Below, piece after piece: positions 22,443 to 34,300 of a stretch of DNA of 64,000 bases. Source of the DNA: Acestrorhynchus altus (taxonomy: Eukaryota; Chordata; Actinopteri; Characiformes; Acestrorhynchidae); contig CM067521.1 of NCBI GenBank assembly GCA_034509495.1, positions 16,775,704 to 16,839,703 on the forward strand, in the 5' to 3' direction. Numbering within the stretch: the first letter of the stretch is position 1; each line of letters opens with the position of its first letter. The notes beneath the pieces were generated by a model. It had not been told where the DNA came from. It searched no databases and worked only from the letters and a program-made list of their open reading frames with translations. Both the position numbers and the translations under genes were made by a program.

Positions 22443-22732
22443 TTAAAATATACATTAAATATCATCTTAAATATACATTAAATATCATCTTAAATGCACA
22501 TTAAATATCATCTTAAATATACATTAAATATCATCTTAAATATAAATTAAATATGTTAAATATACGTTAAATTTCATCTTAAATATACATTAAATAATTT
22601 AAATAGACATTAAATATCATATTAAATATACATTCAACATCATATTAAATATACATTAAATATCATATTAAATATGCATTAAACATCATATTAAATATAC
22701 ATTATTTATCATATTAAATATACATTAAATAT
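22443..22732. repeat. 23-bp AT-rich minisatellite
   Basis: About 12 units of 'aaatatacattaaatatcatctt' with drift to '...catatt' in the right half. Starts about 190 bp after the donor of the probable first exon. Confidence 0.9.
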
Positions 22733-23369
22733 ATTCTGTTTTTCTCAGAAGCTGGACTTCATAAATCCTGCATTTTTATTTCTATTTATTTTAAACCAGA
22801 AATCCAAAAACTGTTCAGAGTAGACTGATGTAATTAAGGATATTTTTATTACCACTTTATTTACATTAGAATTAAAAATAAATCAAATTAATAATAAAAA
22901 AAACACTCACATTCAGAAAGTCCTGTCTGAAAAGTTTGAACCCACTCATACAACACACATAATAAACAGGCCTCCTCTTGTGTTTGTTTGTGATGAGCAA
23001 TGTCCTCTGATTGTTTGCTTTTCCTGTTTTGTCGGCTGCTTCTGTACATTAAACTTGCTGTGCCTCTCTTTGTGGCTGTGTAAACAAGTGCTGTTCTTTC
23101 TACAGACTCAGAAAACCTGCTCTGATTGTGCTTCTGCTCAAACTGTCTTGTTTAATTTAAGGTCACTAATCAGTCCGACACTCCTTGACCAGAGGAGCAG
23201 TCCCAGATCTTGAAATTTTAATGAAATGTAGCTTGAAGGCTACTCCCAACATTGTACAGATGTTGACATTTGGATGGAAATCAAAGGCACATCTCTTGTG
23301 GAAACCCATAATTGGTTTGACACCAAGCTCCAACCTTAGACAGATGTTGAATTTACTTACCATTTCAAC

Positions 23370-23405
23370 TACACTGTATGAACAAAAGTAATGGGACAGC
23401 TACTC
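23370..23405. mobile_element. MITE terminal fragment
   Basis: 'tacactgtatgaacaaaagt' followed by 'aatgggacagctactc' is the usual outer end of the local MITE family. The rest of the element is not recognisable. Flanking sequence 23190-23720 repeats words such as 'aacattgt' plus 'gatgttga(a)tttggat', probably another old element. Confidence 0.4.
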
Positions 23406-24199
23406 ATACATTATGCATTTAATATGGCATTTGGAATACGATGGATTTTTGTCACTGAACATCACAACGTAAAACTAAGCTGTCATTGCATTACTAGGTC
23501 AGATGGACAAATTGGCATTCAACATTGTCCTGATGTTGAATTTTGGATACCCATCATCACAGTTTACACAGATAATGATTTTGACATTGGTGGTCAACTG
23601 GGCTGGCTAGGCCGGATGATCATTTTACGTTTGATCATTTACACTTTTGCTGGGACTGGAATTTCAAAAGCCAACAGATAAATTCACATCAGTTTTGGAA
23701 TCTGATTCCCTGAAATGTGCACTTGAAGATGGTTGGTCATCCAGATGGATGGGGATGACGAAGATTCAGTATGGGTGTAACTCCTTTGCAGAGCATCAAA
23801 AGGAGATGAGCTGGGGTGAAATTAAGTGTGCAATTGACACATTTGAACCCTGGCTTTGGGAGTGGTCTCGTCTTGGCACTGGCGTTAAGAAAGCAAGCTG
23901 TGGGATTCTTATCTACACTGTCCAGCAAAATGTTGCTCTTTAGGTGAACTTTGCACAGCTGGTGACAGTAACTCAACCTGGCAGGGCCAACAGTGCAATG
24001 GCCTGCTTTGTCCATCACTGGTTTGAGTCCAGACAGATGGATACCCTGATAGCATATATTTCCGTAATTGAAAAGATAATAGGACTGGAAAATGGAAACT
24101 GGAAATTGCTCCAGGAGTTGGAATTTCTAAAAATGTGCTGAAAATCAGAATCAAATTAGCTCTGGATAGAGATTTTCTCCATTATTCACGCAGTGAATT

Positions 24200-24345
24200 T
24201 CCTCTTTGTGGTCACGGTGTTGGCCCAAGTTTCGTCCTGCTTACTGGTCCAAGTCTGAGGAAGTTCTTAAGTACAGTCTATGGGAACCCAAACTTGAACT
24301 GGAAGCTGAAATAACATAAGCAAAAGGGCAACGTGTAACTGTACA
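24200..24345. repeat. Diverged repeat pair, left member
   Basis: Aligns colinearly with 27633-27775 over about 140 bases. Shared words in order: 'tgtggtca.ggtgttg', 'ggtcc.a', 'cggaagt/aggaagt', 'tctatggga/tctgtggga', 'actggaag.tgaaa.aacat.agca'. No open frame persists across both. Family unknown. Confidence 0.6.
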
Positions 24346-24984
24346 CTGTAAGACATACCGGAGACAGGTCATAAATACTTATCAATCTTATTTGAATAAT
24401 GACCAAGTCCTTTGATATTTCTCTCATTCTTTCTTCAAAGCTTCTGTCTCCTCAAGGTCTTGTGGGACAGTTTAAAGGGAATAAAATAAGCTGTTTGTCA
24501 GATGGATCCCATTTTCAACTTCATTGTTGTAAGCTGTACATAACAAGATTCCTATTTTGTGCCTTTACATAGTCAATGAGTGTGGCTTGAAGGGAACAGA
24601 GCGAAAACCCTTGGGTATTGTCTTGTTTAATGAAGTTCAAGTTCACTCATTATGTTTTATATAGTAGATTAAAGAGATGTCAATTAAGGTTCCACTCGAG
24701 CTGAGGTTAATCTTTGTACTTGACTGCCTCCTCATCTGATATATGATCCATGCTTTCTCACACATGCAGAACTCATGCTGGTATGGGTCTGACTTAGTCA
24801 TTTCAAATCTGGTTCTGCTTATCTGAACATCTGTGTCTATTTAATGTCTGTTTTGGTCTCTCATCTGTCCTCTTCAAAAGGCTCGTGGCAATCATTCACA
24901 TGCGTTGAGTTGCGTGTTTGTTTCCTTTCAAAAGTGATGTTTTTAATCGAAACACTGTTTGAACACACCATGTCTCTGTTAACA

Positions 24985-25330
24985 TACACTGTATGCCCAC
25001 CAGAAACAGTAGCTTTAGAAACATGCCCATCCATTTCTTCTGGAATCAAGGGCTTAAACAGGGAGTTGTCACTTTGCTACAGTAACAGCCTCTAATCCTC
25101 TGGGAAGACTTTACACTAAATGTTGGAACATTGCTGGAAAGTTTTGATTGCATTGTCAGATTAGGGAATCGTGCTGGTTGGTTAATCCTGGCACTCCCAA
25201 GGGTATTTGATGGAGTTACATCACTCCAGAGAATGTAGTTATAGTTCTCCAGAGGCTGTATTCCTCTTTGTTTGTGCATTGGGCATGTTGTCCTATGGCT
25301 TTAGTCTATTTTGTGAGGTGTCTTAAAGTA
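24985..25330. mobile_element. MITE copy in the long semaphorin intron
   Basis: Begins TACACTGTATGCCCACC and contains 'ctggaatcaagggcttaaa', 'cctctgggaagactttacac', 'tgttggaacattgctgg' and 'catcactccagagaa', all segments of the family. Right end diffuse. Confidence 0.6.
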
Positions 25331-26268
25331 GGATTTATAGATTTTTTTTCCATTTTGGACAGAACTGTGCTAGATACTGTAAAACTGGGTATTCAAGCTG
25401 GTTTTGGTGGAGTCCTTGTGGTTAAATGAAACAGGTCCCCTGGGCCCCATGAGGCCAACATAAGTTCTGTGCTATTTGTACTCGCAGCAGTGGTTTATTG
25501 TTAGTGATAATCATAGCTTACCTAAGGGGACGCTGCCAAGGCTACAGTCAAAAGGCTGGGATCCTCTCCCTTAAGCCCAGTGTTTTTTGTCGATGGTTTA
25601 GGCCTACCCTTAAATTAACAACTTGGAGTCTCCTGAGACCCTTTTCTGTTGTATCATTTAGGTTGTCTCCTTTGACCTCTTTTTTTCAAAGACATTTGAA
25701 AACCTTGGGCACTACTCTGTTTTCCTTCACTCAAGTGTAAGATCATTACTGGCAAGATTACTGGCTGGTAAGATGAGGCAGTTGCTTTCACTGTAGTAGA
25801 GGAAGAGGGTCATTGTCCCTTTTGACAGTGAGAACCCACTGTGACTTGAGGTCAAGACTCAGGATGTGGTTCTTGGAGATCACTTTTCTCATATGTTGTT
25901 GACACTGGGGTAGTGTTACTGTGCATAGTGTAGGGATACACGATGCTGTGGAAGTAGATTATTACATCAGATAAGAGTTTAAGCCTTTACACCAAAGGGC
26001 CACTTGAGATTCAAGCAGCACCGGGGCTGTAAAGCATTTTCACAGGGGCTTTTTATTGCTTCAGTTCCTACCCTTGATTGTACCAGGACAAACTGAGTAG
26101 GCAGGCATAAAGCAATTCATTGTTAGGGACATTTTTACATTTTACATTTTGTTACACTGGTGAGAGAGTAAAGGACAAGGTCATATGTATACAGAAGTTG
26201 GGCCTGTGAAGGGAAGAGAAGTCAATTTCTAAATTTAAGAATTCCCTATTCATCTATTTTTATTTCTT

Positions 26269-26945
26269 TACTGTATGTCCAAATTGTGTGGACACCCTTT
26301 CTAACAAATGTATTCAGCTACTTTAAATTGCACCCATTGCTTCCACAGGTGTGCAATTACTCATGTAGAGAAGTATTGCAAAAAAAAAAAAAGATATTGG
26401 CATATAAACAGAGCAAGATATGGGTTGAGGTGATATTGGTTCATATTGAATTTTAAAGTTTTAAAGTAATGTCCTGTTTCAATCTTGCAGAAACATTTTT
26501 TCTGCTCCCTCATTCTACCCTGCCCCTCAGCTCCTCCTCTATTCTGTTCCCCTCCACCCTGATTCATGCTCTCATCTGCACTGCGGAGGGCAAATAAGAC
26601 TTAGTGTGCATAACAAAGAAATAAAAACTAATTAAAATTCAGAGGATTTCATGGGCTATACTATATTTTATATATATTGGGAAATTAGTTTTTTGTCCAC
26701 ACAGACAGATATTGGCAACATGCCTAATGCCAGGGGTAAGCTGAGCTATAGAGCTCTGAACTGTTTTCTCTGGAAGGATGATGATCCATTTGATATTTCT
26801 TGGATGAGTCAGGAATGAAGTTGGGTGGTGATCATCCAACAATATGACTTCACTAAGGCTCTTTGCACCGAATCCAATCAAATCCTCACAGCAATGCTCC
26901 AAATCTAGTAGAACGCCTTCCATGGACAGTAGAGAATGGCTCCAT
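26269..26945. mobile_element. MITE copy interrupted by a poly-A-flanked insertion
   Basis: The left part (26269-26375) starts TACTGTATGTCCAAATTG and runs to 'gtagagaagtattgc'. The right part resumes at about 26707 with 'attggcaacatgcctaatgcc' and continues through 'ggtgatcatccaac' and 'cacagcaatgctccaaatct' to 26945. Compared with the copies at 8310 and 58755, about 330 bp of foreign sequence splits it. An 11-bp word, agatattggca, occurs at both edges of that insert (26392-26402, 26707-26717). Confidence 0.65.
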
Positions 26946-27632
26946 TGACATCAGGCATTAACATCATTAACAGGCATGCTGGATGATGTGATGACAAATG
27001 ATAGCCTAAACGTATAGCCGTTCACATCTGGCATGTTAAATGTGTCTCCTGTGAGTAATTGTGATTTATTAATCATTTCCATTTGAGGAGATGCATGGTA
27101 TGCGCAGTTGAGGTTGGACAGTTCTTTGCTGTCAAGCAAACATTGAGATGTTTGGGCATTCACAACACAAAAATAATGTGGTCATTTGTGTCTCTGAACA
27201 CCTTTGAATGTGTTTTGGATGGTCAGATTGAAGTGCGTCCTCGAGATGCATTGTACCCTGTTCTCAGCTATACTCTGTGTTTGGCAGTAATGATCAGATG
27301 ACCCAGGATCATTGATCATGCCAGGTGTGAATGGAGCCTTTGTAAAGTTTTGTTTTGGTTTTTAGAAGAAACACTGGGGTTTTCTGTATTTTGTCCATAT
27401 AGTGTAGTTTGAATGTCATAGCACTTGCAGTCCACCTCCTTTAACCAGTGGAGGCTTTGTGCTGCCAATGACTTATATGGTCTTTGTTTTAAGGAGGAAC
27501 TTTCCCGTTTTGAGTTTATTGTTTTTGCTGATTCATACTGACAGTGCATAATGATAATGAAACTGATGAAACAGCTCATGATTTACTTGTTTAATGATCC
27601 AGATCCACCCAGGCATTTTTCCCTTTTGGGTA

Positions 27633-27775
27633 GTTGTGGTCAGGGTGTTGTTCAATATTCATTCTGTTCATGGTCCCAATTTGCGGAAGTCCTTAACTAT
27701 GTCTGTGGGAAACAAAGCTAACACTGGAAGGTGAAACAACATTAGCAGGGGGACGCTACGTGCATTGTGAAAAAG
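27633..27775. repeat. Diverged repeat pair, right member
   Basis: Homologous to 24200-24345, same orientation, about 3.4 kb apart. I estimate 65-75% similarity by eye. Not matched to any family I know. Confidence 0.6.
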
Positions 27776-27779
27776 GCTA

Positions 27780-30700
27780 TTGTAGTTATTGGGGTTTAGT
27801 TGTCTCACAAGTATTTTTTGTTCCTTCCTCTCCTGCTGTTTCCTGAGTGTGGAGGAGTAGAAGAAGGGAAGAATGGGAAAAGAAAGAGAGAGGAGGACAC
27901 AGACCACCCAAAAAGAATGTGACCAGTGTCCTGATCTCTCACACGTTGTCTACTGACGTCTGCTACTCAAATGCTTTACAGCAGAATGTGGAAAATTGTG
28001 ACTGGGTCATTTAAAATTAAGTTTCCCACAGAAAAAAATATTTTCGTGTAAGCCTGGCAAAGCTAATGGAATCAGCGAGTGACCTAATGGACATCCAAAT
28101 CACAAATCAATACTGGTCTTGACATTCCTAGAAGAACATAATTATTTCATCTGGTGTTTTGGCTGGAGATGTGAGATGAGGTGATCAGTTGAGGTGATCC
28201 TTTCTAACAGCTGTGGTCAACCTTTGGGTTTTTGTCTTGAGGTTTGGTTTTGTATGTCAAATGATTGCATACAATCAAAGTTCTGTGCAAATGGGATACT
28301 GATTCATATCATAAACATTTGCTGCCTTGCCCTTAACAAATGCAGTGCTCTTTCAGTGAGATTCAAATAGGTTCTGAGGTTTTCCAATGAACACTACTCT
28401 TTCAGATGTTTTGATAGAAAGCATCCAAAGAACAAAGTACAGGGTGGAAGTCTCAGCGGACATTTTTAGTTAATGATGGTGAGAAGATAGTTCTCAAACT
28501 AGCTTATTCTCTATGTCTAGCTTAATGTGTACTGTACACTCAGGAAAAAAAAAGGTGCTTAAAAGGATTTTTTGATGAATGTCAGTGAAGACACACTTAT
28601 TCCATAAAGAGTCTTTATGGAAGACATGTTTATAACCTATTCCAAGGTTTGAAGAACCTCACTTTACATAAATATTCTTTACAATTTTAATGTAGTGTAG
28701 GCTATATAGCTTCTGTCCAATTAAATTTGATTGATCTTTTTTAGTTTTCTAAAAGTTAAGTACATTTTGGAGATGTTTTCATTGGACAGTAACAATGTAA
28801 GTCTGTAAGTTGTACTTATATTGGTCATATGGGTCCACATACACACATACAGTAACCTTTACAACTAAGGGGGAAAAAAAGATGTTATAGATTTAGTTAT
28901 TTAAACTCCTCCTGAACAGGTGGCAGCTTTGGGCCAAAAGCCAGAGAGCCTGATATGGTATCATTATAAGTGTAATAAAACTGCACTCAATCCTTTGCTC
29001 TCAGGTTGCGTGTCTCAGTCAGGGAATTGGCACAATGACAAACATTGTCCGTGGCAAGTGGCTCAATAGCCTATTGTATTGCTTCTCTATTATCTTAATT
29101 AATTGCCCCTTATCTTCATCAAGTCAACAATAAGAGAGTTTTGCCAAGCAGAGGGCTTCCTTCCCAGCGTGCATCTGAGTAAACCTGCCGCCTGGCGCCG
29201 ACTTCAGGAAGACTCAGAAAGAGGTTGGAAGTGACTCCATGTGAGGCAGACTGAGGGAGGTTTCCTCTCTCCATGCAACCAACTGTCGATCTGAAGAAAT
29301 TCCACTAGACAGTAAGATGTTATTCTGTAAATTCTGCATCCAATGTTATGACTCAGAGAGCTCCAATTCTTATTATTGTTGCCAAAAATTGACGACACAA
29401 TACGGAAGTACAGTTGACGTGGACAACGCTATTTTTGTCCTCCATTGTTTTTGGGTTTGAGTGACTCTACTGTGCTGAGTAGATTAAGCAGCTGTTTGTT
29501 CTTGTATTAAAGAGATTCCATGTTGCCTGGACTATGTTTGAGGCACCAACCAATCCCCAATGGCTTTAGTGATACCTATAGAATGGAAACACAATATCTG
29601 TGTGGTCACTGTGTGCTTGTGGTGTCAGGATGGTTGACTTAAGTGTGCTTGTATCTACAACAACAGTATTCAGGCTTCAGGCCATGTTCCAAAAGGAATG
29701 GGAAACCGTCCTCTTGATAACCAGATAACCTAGAGTCCAGGCCTTTGGAGAAGCTACTCTCTTATTCACGGTGCTCCTGCCAAAAATATCAAGCTACTAC
29801 TCCTGAGAATGGAAAGTAGATCTATAACTCTGAGATCATCACAAACTTTTCTTCTGAACCCAGTTGCTAAATTGCTACTGCCTACCTGATGCCAGCCTTT
29901 CCCCAATATGAAGAGCATAGTGATGGAAACCACACCTGGAGCAGAAACAGAGATAGCTCCCCCTCACACTGGGTGGGAGGGCCAGGTTGACCCCTGCGAT
30001 CTCACCGTGTCAAAGAGTGCTCTGCAGGGAATCCTACATCCCAGCTCTTACTTTGTTTTTTCTTGCTTTATAGAAACCAGCACTGGAATTCTTCAGGCCA
30101 AAGGGGCCAAGATAAATCAGGTAGAGATTATGGGGAAGTACGCATCAGACTGACTTGCTAGTGGAGATAAAAACCCATTGTAAAGGGGGCTTGCTTTTCG
30201 TCTCTGATTTACTTTCTTTCTTGGATCATCCTGTATGCTTGACTCTCTCATGGTTAGTGGAAGAAAAGGCACATGTGCCTAATGGCTATGACCAAAGGAT
30301 TATGGCTGTCCTCGTAATTTTGCATTCCACACAGTGTCTGCTTTGAATTTGGTGTCTTTGAGTAAATCGCTTAGTTGTGCTGCATAAGTTAAAATGACGC
30401 TGACCTCCAGGTAAGCAGGGAGGGCAGCTGTAGCATTTGTAATTTTGCAGCCAGTACATCACGTGCTGTCTCCTGACAGAACCAAGAAATACTGCAGGGA
30501 TCAGCAAATTGCTTTCAAATGAATGCTGCAGGTAACAGTAATTGTTCTCTTGCTTTAGCTTATGGCCTCTTACTCTACTGTATATAAACTTAAAGCTTAG
30601 ATGTTCCCCAGGCTCTAGATGACGCCATGACAGACCAATGCAATTACGCCTCATCCTGGCTATAAGTAAGTGTCCTAACTCTTACCCTTAGGCCGTGTCT

Positions 30701-31200
30701 ATGGATAAATTGAGCACTCTGGAAGTACTTTGCTTAATTGTGGCAGAGGCCCTTGCCTTATAATTAGGTCTCCCAGGCTCAGGAGGCATTTTCATTAAGA
30801 AGAGAGATGTTTAGAGCACACATGTGAAGATAATTCTTGTATGCACAGCTATACATTACATTTTAACAGGCATGCATATACAGAATAGACCAAAAGAAGT
30901 AAGGATACGGAAACATCGAGAGGACTGTGAGTTAAATTGCTCTCAGTCCAAGTTCATCTGAATTGCCATTTTAACTCCAGACCAAGAACGTGAGGTTTCT
31001 CTCTGGGAAATTATGAAAGTGATTTATGGATGGTGTGACAATCCAAGCTGTCTAGAGTACAATCATTTGGACCACCAGAGACGAAGCCACACTGTATCAT
31101 CGTAACTCACTGTAGACTGAATAATCAAATGAGAAGAAGCACAATTAAAATGTCAGCAGACTAAAATTGAGTTAAGCCAACTATGCATTTTTATATCATA
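27780..31200. other. Long-intron stretch, no gene recognised
   Basis: Single-copy-looking sequence with chance frames only (longest 122 codons on the minus strand at 30286-30654, no recognisable motif). No splice-flanked signal-peptide exon was identified here. Confidence 0.4.
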
Positions 31201-31218
31201 CAATAATATCATCGTCAT

Positions 31219-31310
31219 TAACAATAGAGGAGGCAAGGGATAGGGCAAGATGGAGGCAGATGATCCGCTGTGGCGACCTATAAAGGTGACCAGCTGAAAG
31301 AAGAAGAAGA
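31219..31310 (+). mobile_element. 5'-truncated SINE tail with target-site duplication
   Basis: The insert contains 'gatgatccgctgtggcgacc' and ends in (gaa)n, the tail of a common fish SINE. It is bounded by direct repeats: 'caataatatcatcgtcat' (31201-31218) and 'caatattatcatcgtcat' (31311-31328), 17 of 18 bases identical. That is a readable target-site duplication for a 92-bp truncated insertion. Confidence 0.75.
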
Positions 31311-31329
31311 CAATATTATCATCGTCATG

Positions 31330-34300
31330 TGCCACTTAGTTGGGGAGAGAGGGTCTCCAGCCTAAGCAGAGTTACATTTGACTGTAATTTGTAATTAATC
31401 AGTTTAATATTTTGAGGGCATTTCATATGGTCAGCTTTTTGATGTAATGTGGTAGTTCTGGTAGTTTCTTGATGAACTGACCAATAGAAATGTTCCAAAA
31501 TTACTTAGAATGAACTTTAATTGAAAGATAAGAATGTTTTCTCCCGCTCCTAAAAAGTTGCTATTTATAGATACAGGTAGGCCTGTCATGATAATTATGT
31601 TGTCAGTGTTTTGAATAATAAATGGACATGACCTTAAAAAAATTTTGCTGACCATGTTATTGCCCATTAGACTAAAATGACAATAAAATTATCACAATTA
31701 TTTCTTGGATAGTGCATTATCCAAATTATACTAGTTATTGCATGGCATGACTAAATGCAAGCTTTTTGCTTGACAACAATGACATTCAAACTGCAGAATT
31801 AATATCATAGGAATTTGAACACTGTGTGAACAGCCCTGCCCCTTCTGGACTGGACGCCTGGTTGTCTACATGTATACAGTTCCTACAATAAACTTTACCT
31901 TAATTTGACCTGTCCAGTGAGGTGAACTGCTTTGATAGCTCTTCTGTTTATTGTTAGTATGTGTCGTGTTCATAAACTACACAGATTCCCTCTGATAATT
32001 TGGCCGTGTGGCCTTTTGATGTGGGTTTTTGGCAAGGACACTGGGTTTATTGTCTTTGTCTTTGCACTGAAGCAAATTGGTTTGAAGTACTGCAGGTGCT
32101 GTCTCCTCTGTCCTCAATGCAGACCAAATAACAACTAAAGCCACATATTGTGTCTAGACAGGGATGTTAACAAGCTCCCTTTCACTAGTAAGACCTCCTG
32201 CAGGGAGAGGAGAGAGCCGAGCCAATATTTATAAGGTGTCTCGAAGTCTGATGTGAAAGGTATTCTTTCGCATTTGTTTGGAGATTTGCAGATTCTAACA
32301 TTTTCCCTGAAATAACTTAATTAATAGTTAAATTAGACCTCATCTCCTGCTGAGCTAGCGTTAGCATCTTGCATGATTCCTGAGTAGAGTGGAGGTCACG
32401 GGAGCCGTGGGCTACTTTGCTGTAAATCTTTGAGAGGAAATCTCCTGTGGACCTTCTCCAAACATTTAATGGGAAAATTGTCACCATCCTCTGTTAGCAT
32501 AGTCCTGCTGTGTGTTTTTAACGGAAATTGTCGAAAGGGGGTGGTCTCCCTTAGGCAGTGCAGGACAACAAGGTCAGGGCACACTGAATTGTTTTCAGTG
32601 TTTGTTCTCTAGACAAGCCCAAGTTTGGTTGCTACGGCCTAAGAGGAAACCAGGAGGATTTCTGTACATTGTGCTCTTTTGCTTTCCTGTTACCTTGCAA
32701 TGAGGATTTGTACAGTTCGGGCTAACAAGTGGGCTCAGTTATGGCTATGTGTGAAATTCACGTACATGTGAAGGCATGTGCATCACATCTGGGCTGTTAA
32801 TTGACTGCCTTGTTGGATACACAGGATGCATTCTTCTCTTCCTTCACCAGCACGCTCTTATATCAACTAAGATGAAGGCTTGTACTGTGGAGACTTTATT
32901 TAGCTGACTCCTTTCTACTCCAATTACCATCTCATCCAATAGATGTTCCTCTTTCAAATATACAAACTGCTGGGTCTGTTTATTTTGCTGCGGTCAGAAG
33001 TAATGAGCCCCACGGCTCCATCATTTGCGTATATATGGATAATAAACCCCCCAGTAGTTGGGTGTAAATTGACTGATTACTTATCCATGAGTTTTTCCCA
33101 TCTGGCATACGCTGCCGTTTTATGATTCCCAGATCTCACCAAGGGTACATTCCTATGGACAGCAGCAGGGGTCCAGGCGATAGAGTGACAAGGAAAGAAA
33201 AGGTCTTTTTTTCTCTCCTAGTCTTTGTGGGGACATGAGACGTAATTCTGGGGCCTTGTATGGGAATTGCTTGCTGCAGAATACCAAATGAATTGACGTG
33301 AATGCCCTCCACCCTGAAATTGTTCAGTGTTGTGCACAATTAGTTGCTTGAATAGCGCGAGTGGGGCTCTTGGATACATTGGGGATTAAGAATGAGATTG
33401 AGCAGAGATGTGAGAACCATCAGTGGATCAGCTGCAAATCTGCAACCATATTATGCATAGACCTGTTTGGTGGAATACTGGCCAGCATTGCATTGACATT
33501 GTGTTAGTCAGAAGCAGACCTGTGTTTTGGAGGTGGAGCATCAATTGAAGATTGTCAAAAGGTGTGCAGGCTTTCCCTCAACGCTCACTGAAGATTCCTT
33601 ATAAATAACCAGGAATAAATTGGGCTTTGTTATTATCACACTTTTGTTGGAATGAGGTCTGGCAAGACTGCTTCATATTGTTTATAGTGGAAGATTAGCA
33701 AACCACTGAACCGTACTATTAATAAACATATATTTGAGATTTCATTTTGTTTGAATGTCAGCCAAGCCATGAGCTACAGCCAAAGTGTTGTAGATGTGAA
33801 TTTAGTTTCCATGTCAGGTATCACTTTTAATTCACTTTTTTTCACATTATTTAAAAATGATGTCTGACTCAGACATTCTCAAAAATAGCAAACAGGTCTT
33901 TGTCTTACCTTTATTTCTGGCTAACGCCTAGTATAAATGGTGCTACTAGAATTACTGGAATTTGTCCATTAGTGTTGAAGAAGGTGTCTCAGACAATTGC
34001 TGCTCATGAAAAAGACATGAATTGCTCTTCTTAGTGAATTTATAAGCTTCAATAAGAGAGGAGAGCAGGAGTGTGTGAATGGGATAAAGGCAGTGAAACC
34101 TGGCCTTTATGGCCCTGGATCATATTAAATCCTTAACTGTTAGGATAGAAACAATGGCAAAGGTTAGCACAGACTTTATTATCCAAAGTCCATGTCTGCA
34201 TGAACAATCAGATTGAATTTAAACCCTCTGTAAAGACTTTCACTGACTACTACTCGTTCATGCACAGCTACTCGGAGACACTCCCCAGCACAGAAATGCC

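Noticed and set aside
22980..23100. ATG followed by a hydrophobic run (MSSDCLLFLFCRLLLY...) as the semaphorin signal-peptide exon
   Set aside because: It runs into a stop codon with no donor in the right phase and no conserved sequence before it. T-rich DNA gives hydrophobic frames by chance.
30286..30654. 122-codon minus-strand open frame as a gene
   Set aside because: No motif, no codon pattern, and no splice or promoter context; length is within chance for a 64-kb window.
32943..33125. Open frame MFLFQIYKLLGLFILL... as a signal-peptide exon
   Set aside because: Signal-like start, but no ...SYK-G|gt ending and no semaphorin-like sequence follows; no splice context.
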